64,000 nt of DNA, from contig CANNZV010000114.1 of NCBI GenBank assembly GCA_947561585.1, forward strand, positions 124,001 to 188,000, given 5' to 3'. Source of the stretch: Caprella mutica (taxonomy: Eukaryota > Arthropoda > Malacostraca > Amphipoda > Caprellidae). A program made the translations under genes and the position numbers. The first letter of the stretch is position 1; each line of letters starts with the position of its first letter. The notes under the pieces are model-generated. The model was given only the letters and a program-made list of their open reading frames with translations, was not told the DNA's origin and did no database searches. Below, in pieces: positions 11,580 through 21,576 of this stretch.

Positions 11580-11990
11580 TTGATATACATTTACCTAGTT
11601 TACTAGTAGTTGATATAACCAACACGAGATGTTGATATAACCTACACGAGTAGTTGATATAACCAACAGGCAACACGAGTAGTTGGTATAACCAACACCA
11701 GTAGTTGGTATAACCTACACGAGTAGTTGGTGCTACCTACACGAGTAGTTGGTATAACCTACACGAGTAGTTGGTATAACCTACACAAGCAGTTGGTATA
11801 ACCTACATGAGTAGTTGGTATAACCTACACGAGTAGTTGGTATAACCTACACGAGTATAGTTGGTATAACCTACAGAAGCAGTTGGTATAACCTACATGA
11901 GTAGTTGGTATAACCTACAGAAGCAGTTGGTATAACCTACACGAGTAGTTGGTATAACCTACACGAGTAGTTGGTATAACACATAGGAGT
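11580..11990. repeat. 24-bp tandem array (AGTTGGTATAACCTACACGAGT type)
   Basis: About 17 units of a 22-24 bp repeat. Variants have ACAGAAGC or ACATGAGT in place of ACACGAGT. Decaying units continue to about 12110. It forms the right subterminal region of the 8709-12280 element. Confidence 0.9.
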
Positions 11991-12280
11991 GATTGGAGAA
12001 ACATACACAAGTAGTTGATGTAACCTTGATCTGTAGTTGTTTTAACAATTACATTCAATTGGTTCAACGATCACGAGTAGTTTTGACTATCACAAGTAGT
12101 TGTTGCGACCATCGGGAATTAAAAATAATCAACTCACATATATGTTGTTTTAACCAACGTCAATTTACCTCATATTAAATAGTACATGCAACTCACCACG
12201 TAGGTAGGCGCACAGATAAACCATAAAATTTAGTCAAAACAAATCAAATATGATTTGATTCAACTAATCCTTTCTCTGTG

Positions 12281-12306
12281 TGTACATAAAGGAAATGTTT
12301 GCAGGG
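12281..12306 (-). mobile_element. Displaced right terminus of fold-back element C
   Basis: GGAAATGTTTGCAGGG is the inverted form of the shared CCCTGCAAACATTTCC terminus. With 669 it bounds the entire composite. Confidence 0.7.
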
Positions 12307-12620
12307 ACGTTCTATTATAAGTTCATTCAATTTTAAACCTTTACACAAATATTAAATGGATTTATTAAACCTAATACCTAGTTGACAATCAAAACAAATG
12401 GTGTACATTCTTATTCTCCAGGCTGAAAATTAGAAAGTTCGAAATAAAATAGGTTTTGTAGAGTTTAGATTATAAAAATCTTTAAAAGCATATAAAATAA
12501 AAAACATTCCACCAAATTCGATGCAGTTTGCAGAAAAAGGATGAGAAACATTAGCCTCGTTGAGTAAAACAATAAAAATATTAGCTTGGAGGGGACTTTT
12601 AATGAAGGTTTACCGTATGG
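12307..12620. repeat. Right half of the split dispersed repeat
   Basis: It shares CAAAACAAA.GGTGTACATTCTT and ATGAGAAACATTAGCCTC-type motifs with 48165-48390, the second half of the uninterrupted copy at 47965-48400. Confidence 0.5.
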
Positions 12621-13459
12621 AAGTTTTGTGTTTAAAATTTTAAACGAGTATTAAAACGTTAGAGTCTACTATTTGTTTCTTCTGCGTCACATTAATGTTG
12701 TGTACAATTGAATCAGGGTGCAAGATTGAATCACACTTGAATTACTGTATCCTGAATTGAATCACACTGAGTATCGAAAAATTCAAAAGCATATATAAAA
12801 ATATATACCAAACAGAATGTCGTGTCGTCCAAACAGGTAGCCCGGATTGGTCCTTTAGCATTTGTTTCGATTTGAAGATTAGGTTAGACTTAATATTTAC
12901 CTAGTTTTTAGTTTGTAGCCTTATTTTTCAGATAATTTATCATATAAAGTATAAATATTCAACTATCCTCATAAAAACAATGATAGTGAGAAAAATACTA
13001 AATTTCGAATTAATTTGAATGATCATTGCCACAGAACACATTTGTCATTATGCGTCACGAACATTACAACTACAGTTTTAGCTACAAACCAGGAAAAAAT
13101 TTCGTGACATTGAGTGATATGGTATTGGTGCCACAGTCCCTTTGTACCTAACTAATTGTGAATTTATGCCCACTATTCACTTTACTAACCACTTTGTCTG
13201 ATCTGCTGTAGTACATTTTATAATAGATAAAATGATGAATTAATGTACCTAGGCAGAAAATAGAAATATATTTTTTTAAACAATAAGACTTATTAGGTAC
13301 ATACTTAGGAAGTTAGGTAACTACATTATTACATAGGTACCTACCTACGTCAAAATTAATCTCTCGAGAGAAGTCTGAGAAGAGATATTATACCTTAGAT
13401 AATTTCAGTCTCTCACTCAGCCCTTCTCCAGAATATGGAACATATTTTTCATATAACTA
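12621..13459. other. AT-rich sequence, no gene recognised
   Basis: There is no open frame with recognisable motifs and no clear repeat structure. Confidence 0.4.
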
Positions 13460-14024
13460 CAGCAAAACCTCCTAGTAGACCAGAGTTACCTACGTTCAAA
13501 GTTTGTTTGGTCTAGTAAGAAACTCAAAACTTATTAGTTCCCTAGTTACTAGACCAAAATCGTTTTCTTTAAAAGTAAAGCAGTGACTTCAATATTTCGA
13601 TCCTAGCTCTATTTTATTTGTTTATGAAAATTTTAATGCCAAATTAATTGTGACTAACATACCAATTTTGATTGGAAACAAATTTAGAAACAGTATGAAT
13701 TTTTTTGGCTTCAATTAAAGTGAATATAGGTACCTAGTAGGTATATAATATTTTTTTCAATTAAATTATCATTTTATTAATTATTAAATTAGAATAGTCT
13801 TCACTGTAGGTATCTAGTTTTCTATAACTTTTCACATCAATTTTTTTTAGCACAGACTTTACCATCAAATCTGAAACCAATTCTGCCTTATGTTTTATCC
13901 TAAAAACAGCATAAATAAATATAAAACATCATTTAAATTAGAGATTTATCTTTAAAACAGTATTATATTTATTACTCCTTGTAATATTTACTGATTTACA
14001 CTAGAATAACTGTCAGGTGTGAGG

Positions 14025-14251
14025 CCAAGTAATAAAGCATGTCCAAACTCGCCATTTTAATGGCGAGTTTATGACAGTTATTTTGAGCTCTTCAATTGCA
14101 AATGGCGAGTTTTATCTATTTTTCTCCTATGCTACAATGTTATTTTGGAGAGATTTTATGAAAATTTGATCATTTTGGAGAGAATTTGTTAAATTTTGGA
14201 GAGAGCTGGAGAGACAAATGGCAAGTTTACGAGACATAATATTTTATTTGG
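14025..14251 (+). mobile_element. hAT-type MITE, family F (CCAAGTAA ends)
   Basis: Terminal CCAAGTAA pairs with TTATTTGG. The element is flanked by a perfect 8-bp duplication, GTGTGAGG (14017-14024 and 14252-14259). Internal landmarks are AACTCGCCATTTTAATGGCG, itself a palindrome, and repeated TTTTGGAGAGA motifs. It is non-coding. Confidence 0.85.
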
Positions 14252-14262
14252 GTGTGAGGTGA

Positions 14263-14746
14263 CCAGTCTGCAGAATGCGTCTCTTCTCCCGCAGAGATTT
14301 TAATTTGAGAGAGTTACTCTCCGACTCTCAGTCCAAGTAAAATAGTATGTCTCATAAACTCGCCATTTGTCTCTCCAAATTCAACAAATTCTCTCCAAAA
14401 TGATCTAATTTTCATAAATTCTCTCCAAAATAACATTGTAGCATAGGAGAAAAATAGATAAAACTCGCCATTTGCAATTGAAGGGCTCAAAATAACTGTC
14501 ACAAACTTGCCATTAAAATGGCGAGTTTGGACATGCTTTATTACTTGGCTCTCAGTAACAGATTCAGAATCTCCCGCAGTTAAATTAATGGTAACATAGG
14601 AATTAATTCAGAATCTCACGCAGCTAAATTAATGGTAACATAGGAATTAATTCAAGATCTTCCTGCGGAGATCTCCAATTTCTAAAAATTCAATCAAAAA
14701 CTCCCGCAGAGAGTCTTGGAAAAATGTTCCATATTCTGCAGACTGG
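14263..14746. mobile_element. hAT-type MITE, family D (CCAGTCTGCAGAAT ends), split by a family F copy
   Basis: The ends are CCAGTCTGCAGAAT and ATTCTGCAGACTGG, flanked by TGAGGTGA / TCAGGTGA (7 of 8 match). A family F MITE (14333-14548) is inserted inside. Better-preserved copies are at 49429-49643 and 49779-50038. Confidence 0.8.
14333..14548 (-). mobile_element. hAT-type MITE, family F, inserted in family D
   Basis: This is the reverse complement of 14025-14251. It is flanked by a perfect 8-bp duplication CTCTCAGT (14325-14332 and 14549-14556), which fixes both its boundaries and its order of arrival after the family D element. Confidence 0.9.
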
Positions 14747-15194
14747 TCAGGTGACAAAAATTGTGTTTTGTGACTTTTGTCTAGTACGAGGTTTTTTCCA
14801 GTACAGTTTCAAAAATTTCTTGGTCTAAACTCTAATAGGAGGTTTGTCTACTAGTTAGGAGGCTGGTCTAAAGTGAGGTTTTGCTGTACTAGGCCCAGAA
14901 TTTATTCCTACTTCTTAGGGTGCCTCATGTCTGCACACCAAAAGAGAAAGAAAGCAAGGAAGAGATTGCAAGAGCCAGATTGTATTTGGTGGTAAATTCC
15001 AATCCATATTTCAGAAGCTGGAAAATTGTAAGCCAATTTTTTTGAAGATTTCAAGCCAAAATTAAATGGGAACCGGAACATAGGAATTAATTCAAAATTT
15101 AAAGCCAATTAGACATATCTGAGATTTGACCATTTCAAATTTAAGTCAATTAATTGGCTTTAACTGACATACTCTTATAAGTTATACATGGATT

Positions 15195-15425
15195 CCAATG
15201 ATATGTCGGGAGATATTCAATTTCTCAAATAAAAAGATCCCTGCAATGTCAGAAGATATTTAGCTATTAATTTCTATATTACCATTAATTTTTGGAGGAG
15301 AAACTGGAAAAATGTTGGACTAGACAAATTTATCAAAAATGTTTTATGTTGGCAGCTATTTCTTAGATTTCTGAAAAAGTCAGAGGAGTTCTCAGTTCTG
15401 TGCACCGAATACAAACTGGTGCAAG
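15195..15425. mobile_element. Diverged copy of MITE family E
   Basis: It has the landmarks of the family E copies at 43198-43434 and 50142-55671: an ATGTCGG start, TTAGCTATTAATT, ATTACCATTAATTTTTGG, an AAAAATGTTGG-like motif, and a GAATACAAACTGG end. It is too diverged to define a target duplication. Confidence 0.5.
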
Positions 15426-16621
15426 ACTGCAAGAGTGAAGCGAGAACTTCCAGAGAGAATAGTCAGACAGTTTGCGCCTGAGTGCCTTATAGAGTGGAGT
15501 GTTAGTAGACTGTCCGTTCAATAATGAGCTTCTGGAAAAGACTTGCTTATTGGAAAACACTTCTCTCAAGCCAAGTGGAATAAGGGTAACGGATTGAACA
15601 GACAACTGTGGATTCATCCAATAAATGAGGAAAGGACTACCTTTGGTGAATACCATCACCTAATTAGTAATTCCTCAATTGAGCTGCAACTCTATTAAAT
15701 TCAAAGAGTATTTCAGGATGTCACCAACAACATTTGATTACATATTTGAAGCTGTTTCTCCATTAATAGTGAAAGAAACAACAAATTACAGGAAACCCAT
15801 TTCACCAGAAGAAAGACTATGTGTGACACTGATGACTGAGGGAAGTTAATTACATACCTAATTCATTAATTATTTAAACTTTTTGGTTAATTTAAAAGAA
15901 AATTATGATTTAGGTATGCAATTAATTACACAGGATAAATGATATGATCATGTAAATTATTTATTTTTTATTATATAAAAACTATATAATTTCAATGAAC
16001 TCTAAACAAAAAAGATATTGCATGACTAGCATATAACGAACAAGTAACATAACATTCCATTAATGTTATATCTAGGGTTGTGACAATATGCGTTTAAAAT
16101 CATAGATCTTAGGAATATCATAGACAAAATGAAATACAATGGTATCGAATGATATATACCGCTGAATTAGAACTATTCAATACTGTTTATTTCGCTCTGT
16201 CTATACTATTTTCAGGTTTCTATGATTAAAAACGCATATTGTCACAACCCTAGTTATATTCATTTGAATAAATAATACTGTACATTAATAACAAACTAGA
16301 CTAAAATAAATTAAACACTGAAATCATGGTTTGTACTAATAAGTATATACATAATAATTCTTAAAATGAAAATAATCTTAAAATTAACTGATACAAAACT
16401 GGAATGGAATTACTCTAGTAAGGTGAAAAATAATTTTACTGACCACCGTAATTTGCCTCGTGGAGAAATTGAGTTATTTTTATTTTCGTCTCACTCATTT
16501 TTTGTGCAGACAAACTTTTCAATTGAGGTAGGTAGGAGGCCAAGAAGAAAATGTCTCTCCGGATCATCGTTGGTGCCCGTTGCTTTTTTGAACCATTCCA
16601 TCTTCTCCTTTTCAATATTTA

Positions 16622-17118
16622 TTAATTCCTGTTGAGTAATGAGATTTTCCTTCTCTTTGGATTTGGCTCAGTTTGTATTTCTCTGAGAGATTGGAAAGGA
16701 GTTTGCTGGAAGGGGATCTGGGATCTTGAATGCGATGCACTTGGAAGGAAATGAAGACGTCGCTGAAGATGGCCGATTCTGCTCAACAGTCGTTGGAGTG
16801 AGGAAACTAGTTCGATGTTTTGTTCAGACTTAAATTCCAACATATCTGATGAAAAGTCCTGGCTGATGGGTTTTTCAGTGACAACATGAGACACATATTG
16901 ATCTTTCATCCTCGCTGCCACTGATGACAAGTTTCCTACAGTTTTTTGACCATATATATCGTTTCTTGAAGAAAATAAAAGTTTGAAGTAGGGCCAAGTG
17001 GATAGGTATTCCTCCAAAGGGACTCCCGGGTCACCAGATTTGCTGATGAGAAGTGTCCTCAATTCAGCTCGAAACTGATCCCGAAGACTTTTGAATTTTA
17101 TCTTAGCCGTCTCTCCTG
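16622..17118 (-). pseudogene. MADF-like partner protein of the Harbinger element, terminal exon
   Basis: The exon opens after a TTTTTCCAG acceptor (minus strand, 17119) and reads through a segment rich in K/R and aromatic residues (FKSLRDQFRAELRT, then SGDPGVPLEEYLSTWPYFKL), typical of MADF/Myb-SANT domains. A long polar tail ends in a basic cluster (PNPKRRKISLLNRN). Harbinger elements usually encode such a DNA-binding partner beside the transposase, here on the opposite strand and inside the apparent transposase intron. The upstream exon was not found. The reading frame here is open, so this exon may still be expressible. Confidence 0.55.
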
Positions 17119-17539
17119 GAAAAAGAATATCAGATGTGAATTATTGAAAATAGATTGGCTGCTTTCAAATTCAAATAACAATTGAGCACAAATAATAACT
17201 AAAGCAAATTAGTCATAAATGTTGCATACGAATTATGAATTGTGTCTCTAAAATTAATATATTGTTTCCCTTTTACAGATTCTTAGCAACAGGACTCTCA
17301 TTTCGTGGACTGGCTTTCGAATTTAGAGGCAAGAGTACAGTTGCTTCTATTGTGTTGGATACATGCAAAACGCTATGGGAGGTATTACAGCCACAGCATA
17401 TGCCAACTCCGAATGAAGCACTATGCAAGAAGTTTGAAGAAGCGTTTGACTGGGTGGCTTTGCCCATTTTCAGCATACTTTCATTTTACGAAAAAACTGG
17501 AAAAGTCAGCAATCTGATTTTTTGTGTGCAGATAGATGA

Positions 17540-18570
17540 AGGGTAGACCTAGGTGCACACCAAGTTTCAACTTACCGAGTGTACTTGGGCACCACACAAG
17601 TACACCCAATGCAAAACTGTGCAGTGCGCAAGTTCACCCTATGTATAAACTGTGCACTCTAACCACGATATGCTATGCAACTGCCATGAATCTATACAAT
17701 CTTCTATGCAACTGCCCCAATCTTCTATGCAACTGCCCCAATCTTCTGTGCAACTGCTCCAATCTGCTGTGCAACTGCCCCAATCTACTGTGCAACTGCT
17801 GTCATTCACAGAAGTTGCATAGTTGCAAATCGGGGCATATTCACGGCAGTTGCTTAGTTGCAAATCAGGGCATATTCACGGCAGTTGCATAGTTGCAAAT
17901 CGGGGCTTATTAACGGCAGTTGCTTAATTGCAAATTGGGTCATATTCACGACAGTTGCATAGTTGCAAATCGGGGCATATTCACGGCAGTTGCATAGTTG
18001 CAAATCGGCTTGTTTACTATTCTGAACCTTGGTCACACAGAAACTTTGGTTACTTAACTTTACCACTGTCGCACTATAGGAATATCGGGGATGAATATCA
18101 CAGGTTTATTAATAAATAAGAGCTGTTTAAATTTACTATTAGATGTGCGCAAGTCCACCCGTGAATTAAACTATTCCCGGGGTGTTCTTGCACGTCTAGT
18201 ATATTGGTTATATCTCAATAATTCATGATTATTGTTAAAATCATCTTACATGATGTTAATCTACAGTAAATTTTGCGTATCCAACGTAAATTGCAATCAA
18301 ATTTGACCATAATTATAAACACTACAGCAAAGTTCGCGAAGATTTGATTCTAGTCCAAATTAATTATTTTGCTATAAAAAGCATAGGTCTCTGTTTGAAC
18401 ACTTAGTATCTATACTTAATCTCGTACGATTTTTGTGAAATTTATGGACTGGGTGGTTTAAGAGCTGCTCTTTCCAATGGTGTTGTCAGATTTGAAATAT
18501 TTTCACGCATTCGCAGTCAATTACTGATGCGCAACTTCACCCAGAATGTTGAGGTGCGCAAGGCCACCCT
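17540..18570. mobile_element. Inserted element with AGGGT ends and internal arrays, within the Harbinger pseudogene
   Basis: The left end AGGGTAGACCTAGGTGCAC and right end GCGCAAGGCCACCCT are loosely inverted. A related motif (GGGTG..CTTGCGCA) is repeated just inside both ends. Inside are two arrays: about 19-20 bp units of the type CAACTGCCCCAATCTTCTGTG (17670-17800) and about 37-bp units with GGGGCATATTCACGGCAGTTG (17815-18005). Transposase sequence resumes directly after 18570. The superfamily is unknown. Confidence 0.5.
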
Positions 18571-18794
18571 GTCTGACGCTAAATGGATTTTTCTAACTGT
18601 TTTGGTTGCATTGACGGAAAGCACGTCAGTCATGTGTCCAGAAAAATCAGGATCACAATATAACAACTATAAGCAGTATTATTCCATTATCTTGCAGGGA
18701 ATAGCAGATGCTCATTTGAGGTTTATTGCTATTGATGTAGGAGCTATGATGGTATTTTCAGGAATAGTGATTTGTTTGGAGTCTAATGCTTTTA

Positions 18795-19102
18795 ACACGT
18801 TGGCAGTCCACCAGCATTATGTCACTTTGCACAAATTGAACAGACATCTATAGACGTCATATTTTTGTCAGCATAAAATGAGCCAGACGTGCCATGGCGT
18901 CCTGTTCCAATGTTATTATGTGTGAGTTTATTGTAGGTGTGTATGTTGTGCACTGCCTCAGCCCACTCAGTGAGCATTTTGTTCAGCTTTCAGTAGCAAA
19001 TAACCATATCTTCATGGAATAACCAAAAGTACCTGTATTGAAGGTGGCATCAATTGTACAAGATGATGATGACGTCAATAGACGTCATGGACTGCCAACG
19101 TG
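18795..19102. mobile_element. piggyBac-type MITE with TTAA duplication
   Basis: 308 bp with perfect 15-bp inverted ends (CACGTTGGCAGTCCA / TGGACTGCCAACGTG), flanked on both sides by TTAA (18791-18794 and 19103-19106). It is inserted in the Harbinger transposase between the FIAIDVGA segment and the C-terminal segment. TTAA is the diagnostic target of piggyBac transposases. No coding capacity. Confidence 0.9.
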
Positions 19103-19544
19103 TTAATATGCCCACATACAATAATATTCCTAATACAAATATCAATACTCTTTTGTTATTTTGGGAGACGAGGCCTACCCTCTCCTAACATATTTGATGC
19201 GTCAGTTTCCTAGAACTGCACTTGGTGATTCAAAGAAAATCTTCAACTACAGGATGATGTGTAGAATGCGCTTTTGGTACAATGACTTAAAAGTTCAGAG
19301 TTCTCCAAAAATCCAATGAGACAAATAACCTTGAGGATCAATCGACATTTTCGCTTTTCTTTTGCACAAAACCCCTATGAAATGACTTATAAAAGTTAAA
19401 CTTATCGATATTAACATGAAAATATGACGAATTATGAGCTGCTCGGTCACAAACAAGGAATGTGTTGTTGTGGTGACGTCATATTTTTTTGTCGTCTACT
19501 AGGTACTATACCCGTTCATCTTCCTGTACCCTGCCCCTGGGAAC

Positions 19545-19690
19545 TGGTAAACTGTTCATAAAAATCCTCTATTTTGGCTTCTGTTGTCAGTAAAATTAAT
19601 GTAAATATAGGAAAAAGTTAAGGATTGTTCGCACAGAAAATGTTAAAAATGTCGCATATTCTGCCAGTCTGCAGAATATGGGATAGTGTT
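19545..19690 (-). mobile_element. MITE family I, partial copy
   Basis: The reverse complement has a GCAGAATATGCGACAT start, a CAATCCTTAACTTTTTCCTATATTTACAT-like middle and a CAGTTTACCAGTTCCC end. This is the same order as at 50039-50141 and 62056-62202. Confidence 0.5.
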
Positions 19691-20282
19691 TGCCAAGAAA
19701 TTAATTGAAGCAAAAAGTTTTTAGTAGTAATTGTCACTTGATTGATGAATGTTCGTAGCCACTATACTTATACGGTTATACCTACTTCACCAGATGCCAA
19801 ACTGTGTTTTGCTTATGACAGTTCAATGTTCAGTTAAAAGACTCATTAATATTCACTATATTTGTGTAGGCAGTATTTATATATAATATGCATGTATATA
19901 TTATATTCGATTTTAAATTTAGTATGCGATATAATCATTGGATAGGTACCATCATAGGTATAAGGCTATAAGCTAAGGAACCAGTGAATGCAGCACCCTT
20001 TCTCATTGGACTGATCTATATTGAGATCTGAAAAAGACTTTTGGGTAACCTAACTGTAATAATACAAAATTCATTTCACTACCAAATTTATTTTTATATT
20101 TTCATTTGATTTCGGTAATATATTCATCTAGTTGATAAACGATGTAGGTATGCCAATGAAATATGAATAAACTATAGTAAATATAAACAGGTAAGATATC
20201 TAAGAAGACATCGTAAAACAATGTATAAATAAATTAAATAACACCAAGATCCAATAAATATAAGTAATAAAATTGAGCGAAA

Positions 20283-21324
20283 TAGGGCTGTACCGATACT
20301 ATCGGTATCAGTACTCGTTATATCGTCCATTTTTATGTATAGTTACTATATATTGGATCGACAAGTATTAATTATAAAATGCCGATATCACCGATACTAT
20401 TAAAAAGTCTTATTTTTATCAAAAATTCACTTATTACATCTTATATTGCTTTAGTTTCTATTGTTGAAAAAATATACGATGAATATCATCATAACTAATT
20501 TAAAGTTATGATATTTAAAGTGTCTTTTCTTAAGTTTTACGGCAGCAGACAACAATTATCTGAAAATGAAACCAATTATGACTATAATGATTAAATAGGT
20601 GTAAGAATTACGATTCTGGTTAAATTGTTTTAAGAAATTATCAAGTTTCAAAAATGTGTGATTTATATATATAAATCATAGGCTCACGTACTATGGCGTA
20701 CATAAGTTTGTAAACAAAATGGCTCTCTGATAACGCTCTATAAGTATGTATATTCCAAACAGACTCAGACATGTATCAAACTTGTACTAAAACTGTTATA
20801 GCTATATAATAAGTTGTTGCTATTCAATGAATATAAGCACAGTATTAAGAATAATAATTAAATAATTTAAATTCATCATGTTTTGTTTTATAAACAATGA
20901 TTACAATACTTGAAACTTATTAATATTATATTTAAAAATAAACTGGAGGAAGCCACGAATATACCAATTCATTAGCTACATCCGTTTTCTTAGTACTACT
21001 TTACTCATACGTCATCGATGCTTCCAACCAATAGCAGTGCACATTTATGGTTATAAGAACATTGTATATAAGTATTTGGCAATTGGTAGCTCATTGGAAG
21101 ATAGATTGAGCATACCTACGTACACATTGTATCAGGTTCGGTACATTTAATATATATGTAAGTAAAATTAATAATAATGCGTAATTAAAAAATAACTGTG
21201 TATCGGTTTTGGGAGTATCGGAATATCGCTGATTTTTAAATATTGGTGTATCTGTATCGGCAGATTACCAAAACCTAGTATCAGTACTCGTATTGGCAAT
21301 AATTATGGTATCTGTACAGCCCTA
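20283..21324. mobile_element. Non-autonomous hAT element with 8-bp duplication
   Basis: The ends are TAGGGCTGTACCGATAC and GTATCTGTACAGCCCTA (two mismatches). They are flanked by GAGCGAAA (20275-20282) and GAGTGAAA (21325-21332), an 8-bp duplication with one change. Subterminal ATCGGTATCAGTACTCGT motifs recur near both ends. The 1042-bp body has no transposase frame. Confidence 0.85.
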
Positions 21325-21576
21325 GAGTGAAACATTGTAAATGGAACTACCATGAATGATAGATGTCTTATGACATCTATTATAATACAAAGATAAATAA
21401 GGTATTAAATAACTTGGGATCCAATTCATATACAAGATAGTGCTAGACATTTCAAATGAAGCTAAAGTTAATAATTAAGATGTCTTAAGACACCTATCAT
21501 TAAAAAAATTAAATAACATTAATCCAATCATTGAGAGACCTAAATAACAGAATCAATGCTTACATTTAAAAACTAA

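Larger units (their letters stand above)
8709..12280. mobile_element. 3.6 kb element with CACAGAGAAA ends and two different subterminal arrays
   Basis: It begins CACAGAGAAAAAAG and ends CCTTTCTCTGTG, an imperfect inverted repeat. It interrupts the terminal stretch of element C just before its last 26 bases, with similar bases on both sides (ATATACA / TGTACATA). The left subterminal region has about four units of roughly 121 bp with the motif AACTTACTATGAGAGTT (8870-9260). The right has a 24-bp array (11580-11990). The interior holds a MITE (10005-10231) and a possible spliced unit (10232-10970). No transposase was recognised. Confidence 0.55.
13460..14886. mobile_element. pogo/Tigger-like non-autonomous element carrying nested MITEs
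   Basis: The ends are CAGCAAAACCTC and GAGGTTTTGCTG, each flanked by TA (13458-13459 and 14887-14888), as for Tc1/mariner-pogo insertions. More inverted similarity follows the ends, around TAGTAGACCA and GGTCTA motifs. The interior has no transposase and is interrupted by three hAT-type MITEs, listed separately. Confidence 0.7.
15545..19345 (+). pseudogene. PIF/Harbinger (HARBI1-like) transposase, fragmented
   Basis: Pieces appear in family order. 15580-15836 has LWIHPINEERTTFGEYHHLI, then after a frameshift near 15690 FKEYFRMSPTTFDYIFEAV and RKPISPEERLCVTL. After a TTTTACAG acceptor, 17280-17450 has RFLATGLSFRGLAFEF and WEVLQPQHMPTPNEA. 18582-18790 holds the CIDGKH catalytic segment in shifted frame and YNNYKQYYSIILQGIADAHL then FIAIDVGA. 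19165-19300 holds a GDEAYPLL-like segment and LGDSKKIFNYR. It is interrupted by insertions at about 17540-18570 and 18795-19102. The pieces would form a nuclear DDE endonuclease if intact, but frameshifts and stops make it a pseudogene. Confidence 0.8.

Noticed and set aside
15363..15659. 98-codon - strand frame
   Set aside because: It is antisense to the Harbinger transposase N-terminal segment (HPINEERTTFGEYHHL on +), which explains the open frame.
17235..17546. 103-codon + frame as an independent small protein
   Set aside because: It is the second block of the Harbinger transposase running into the inserted element; not a separate gene.
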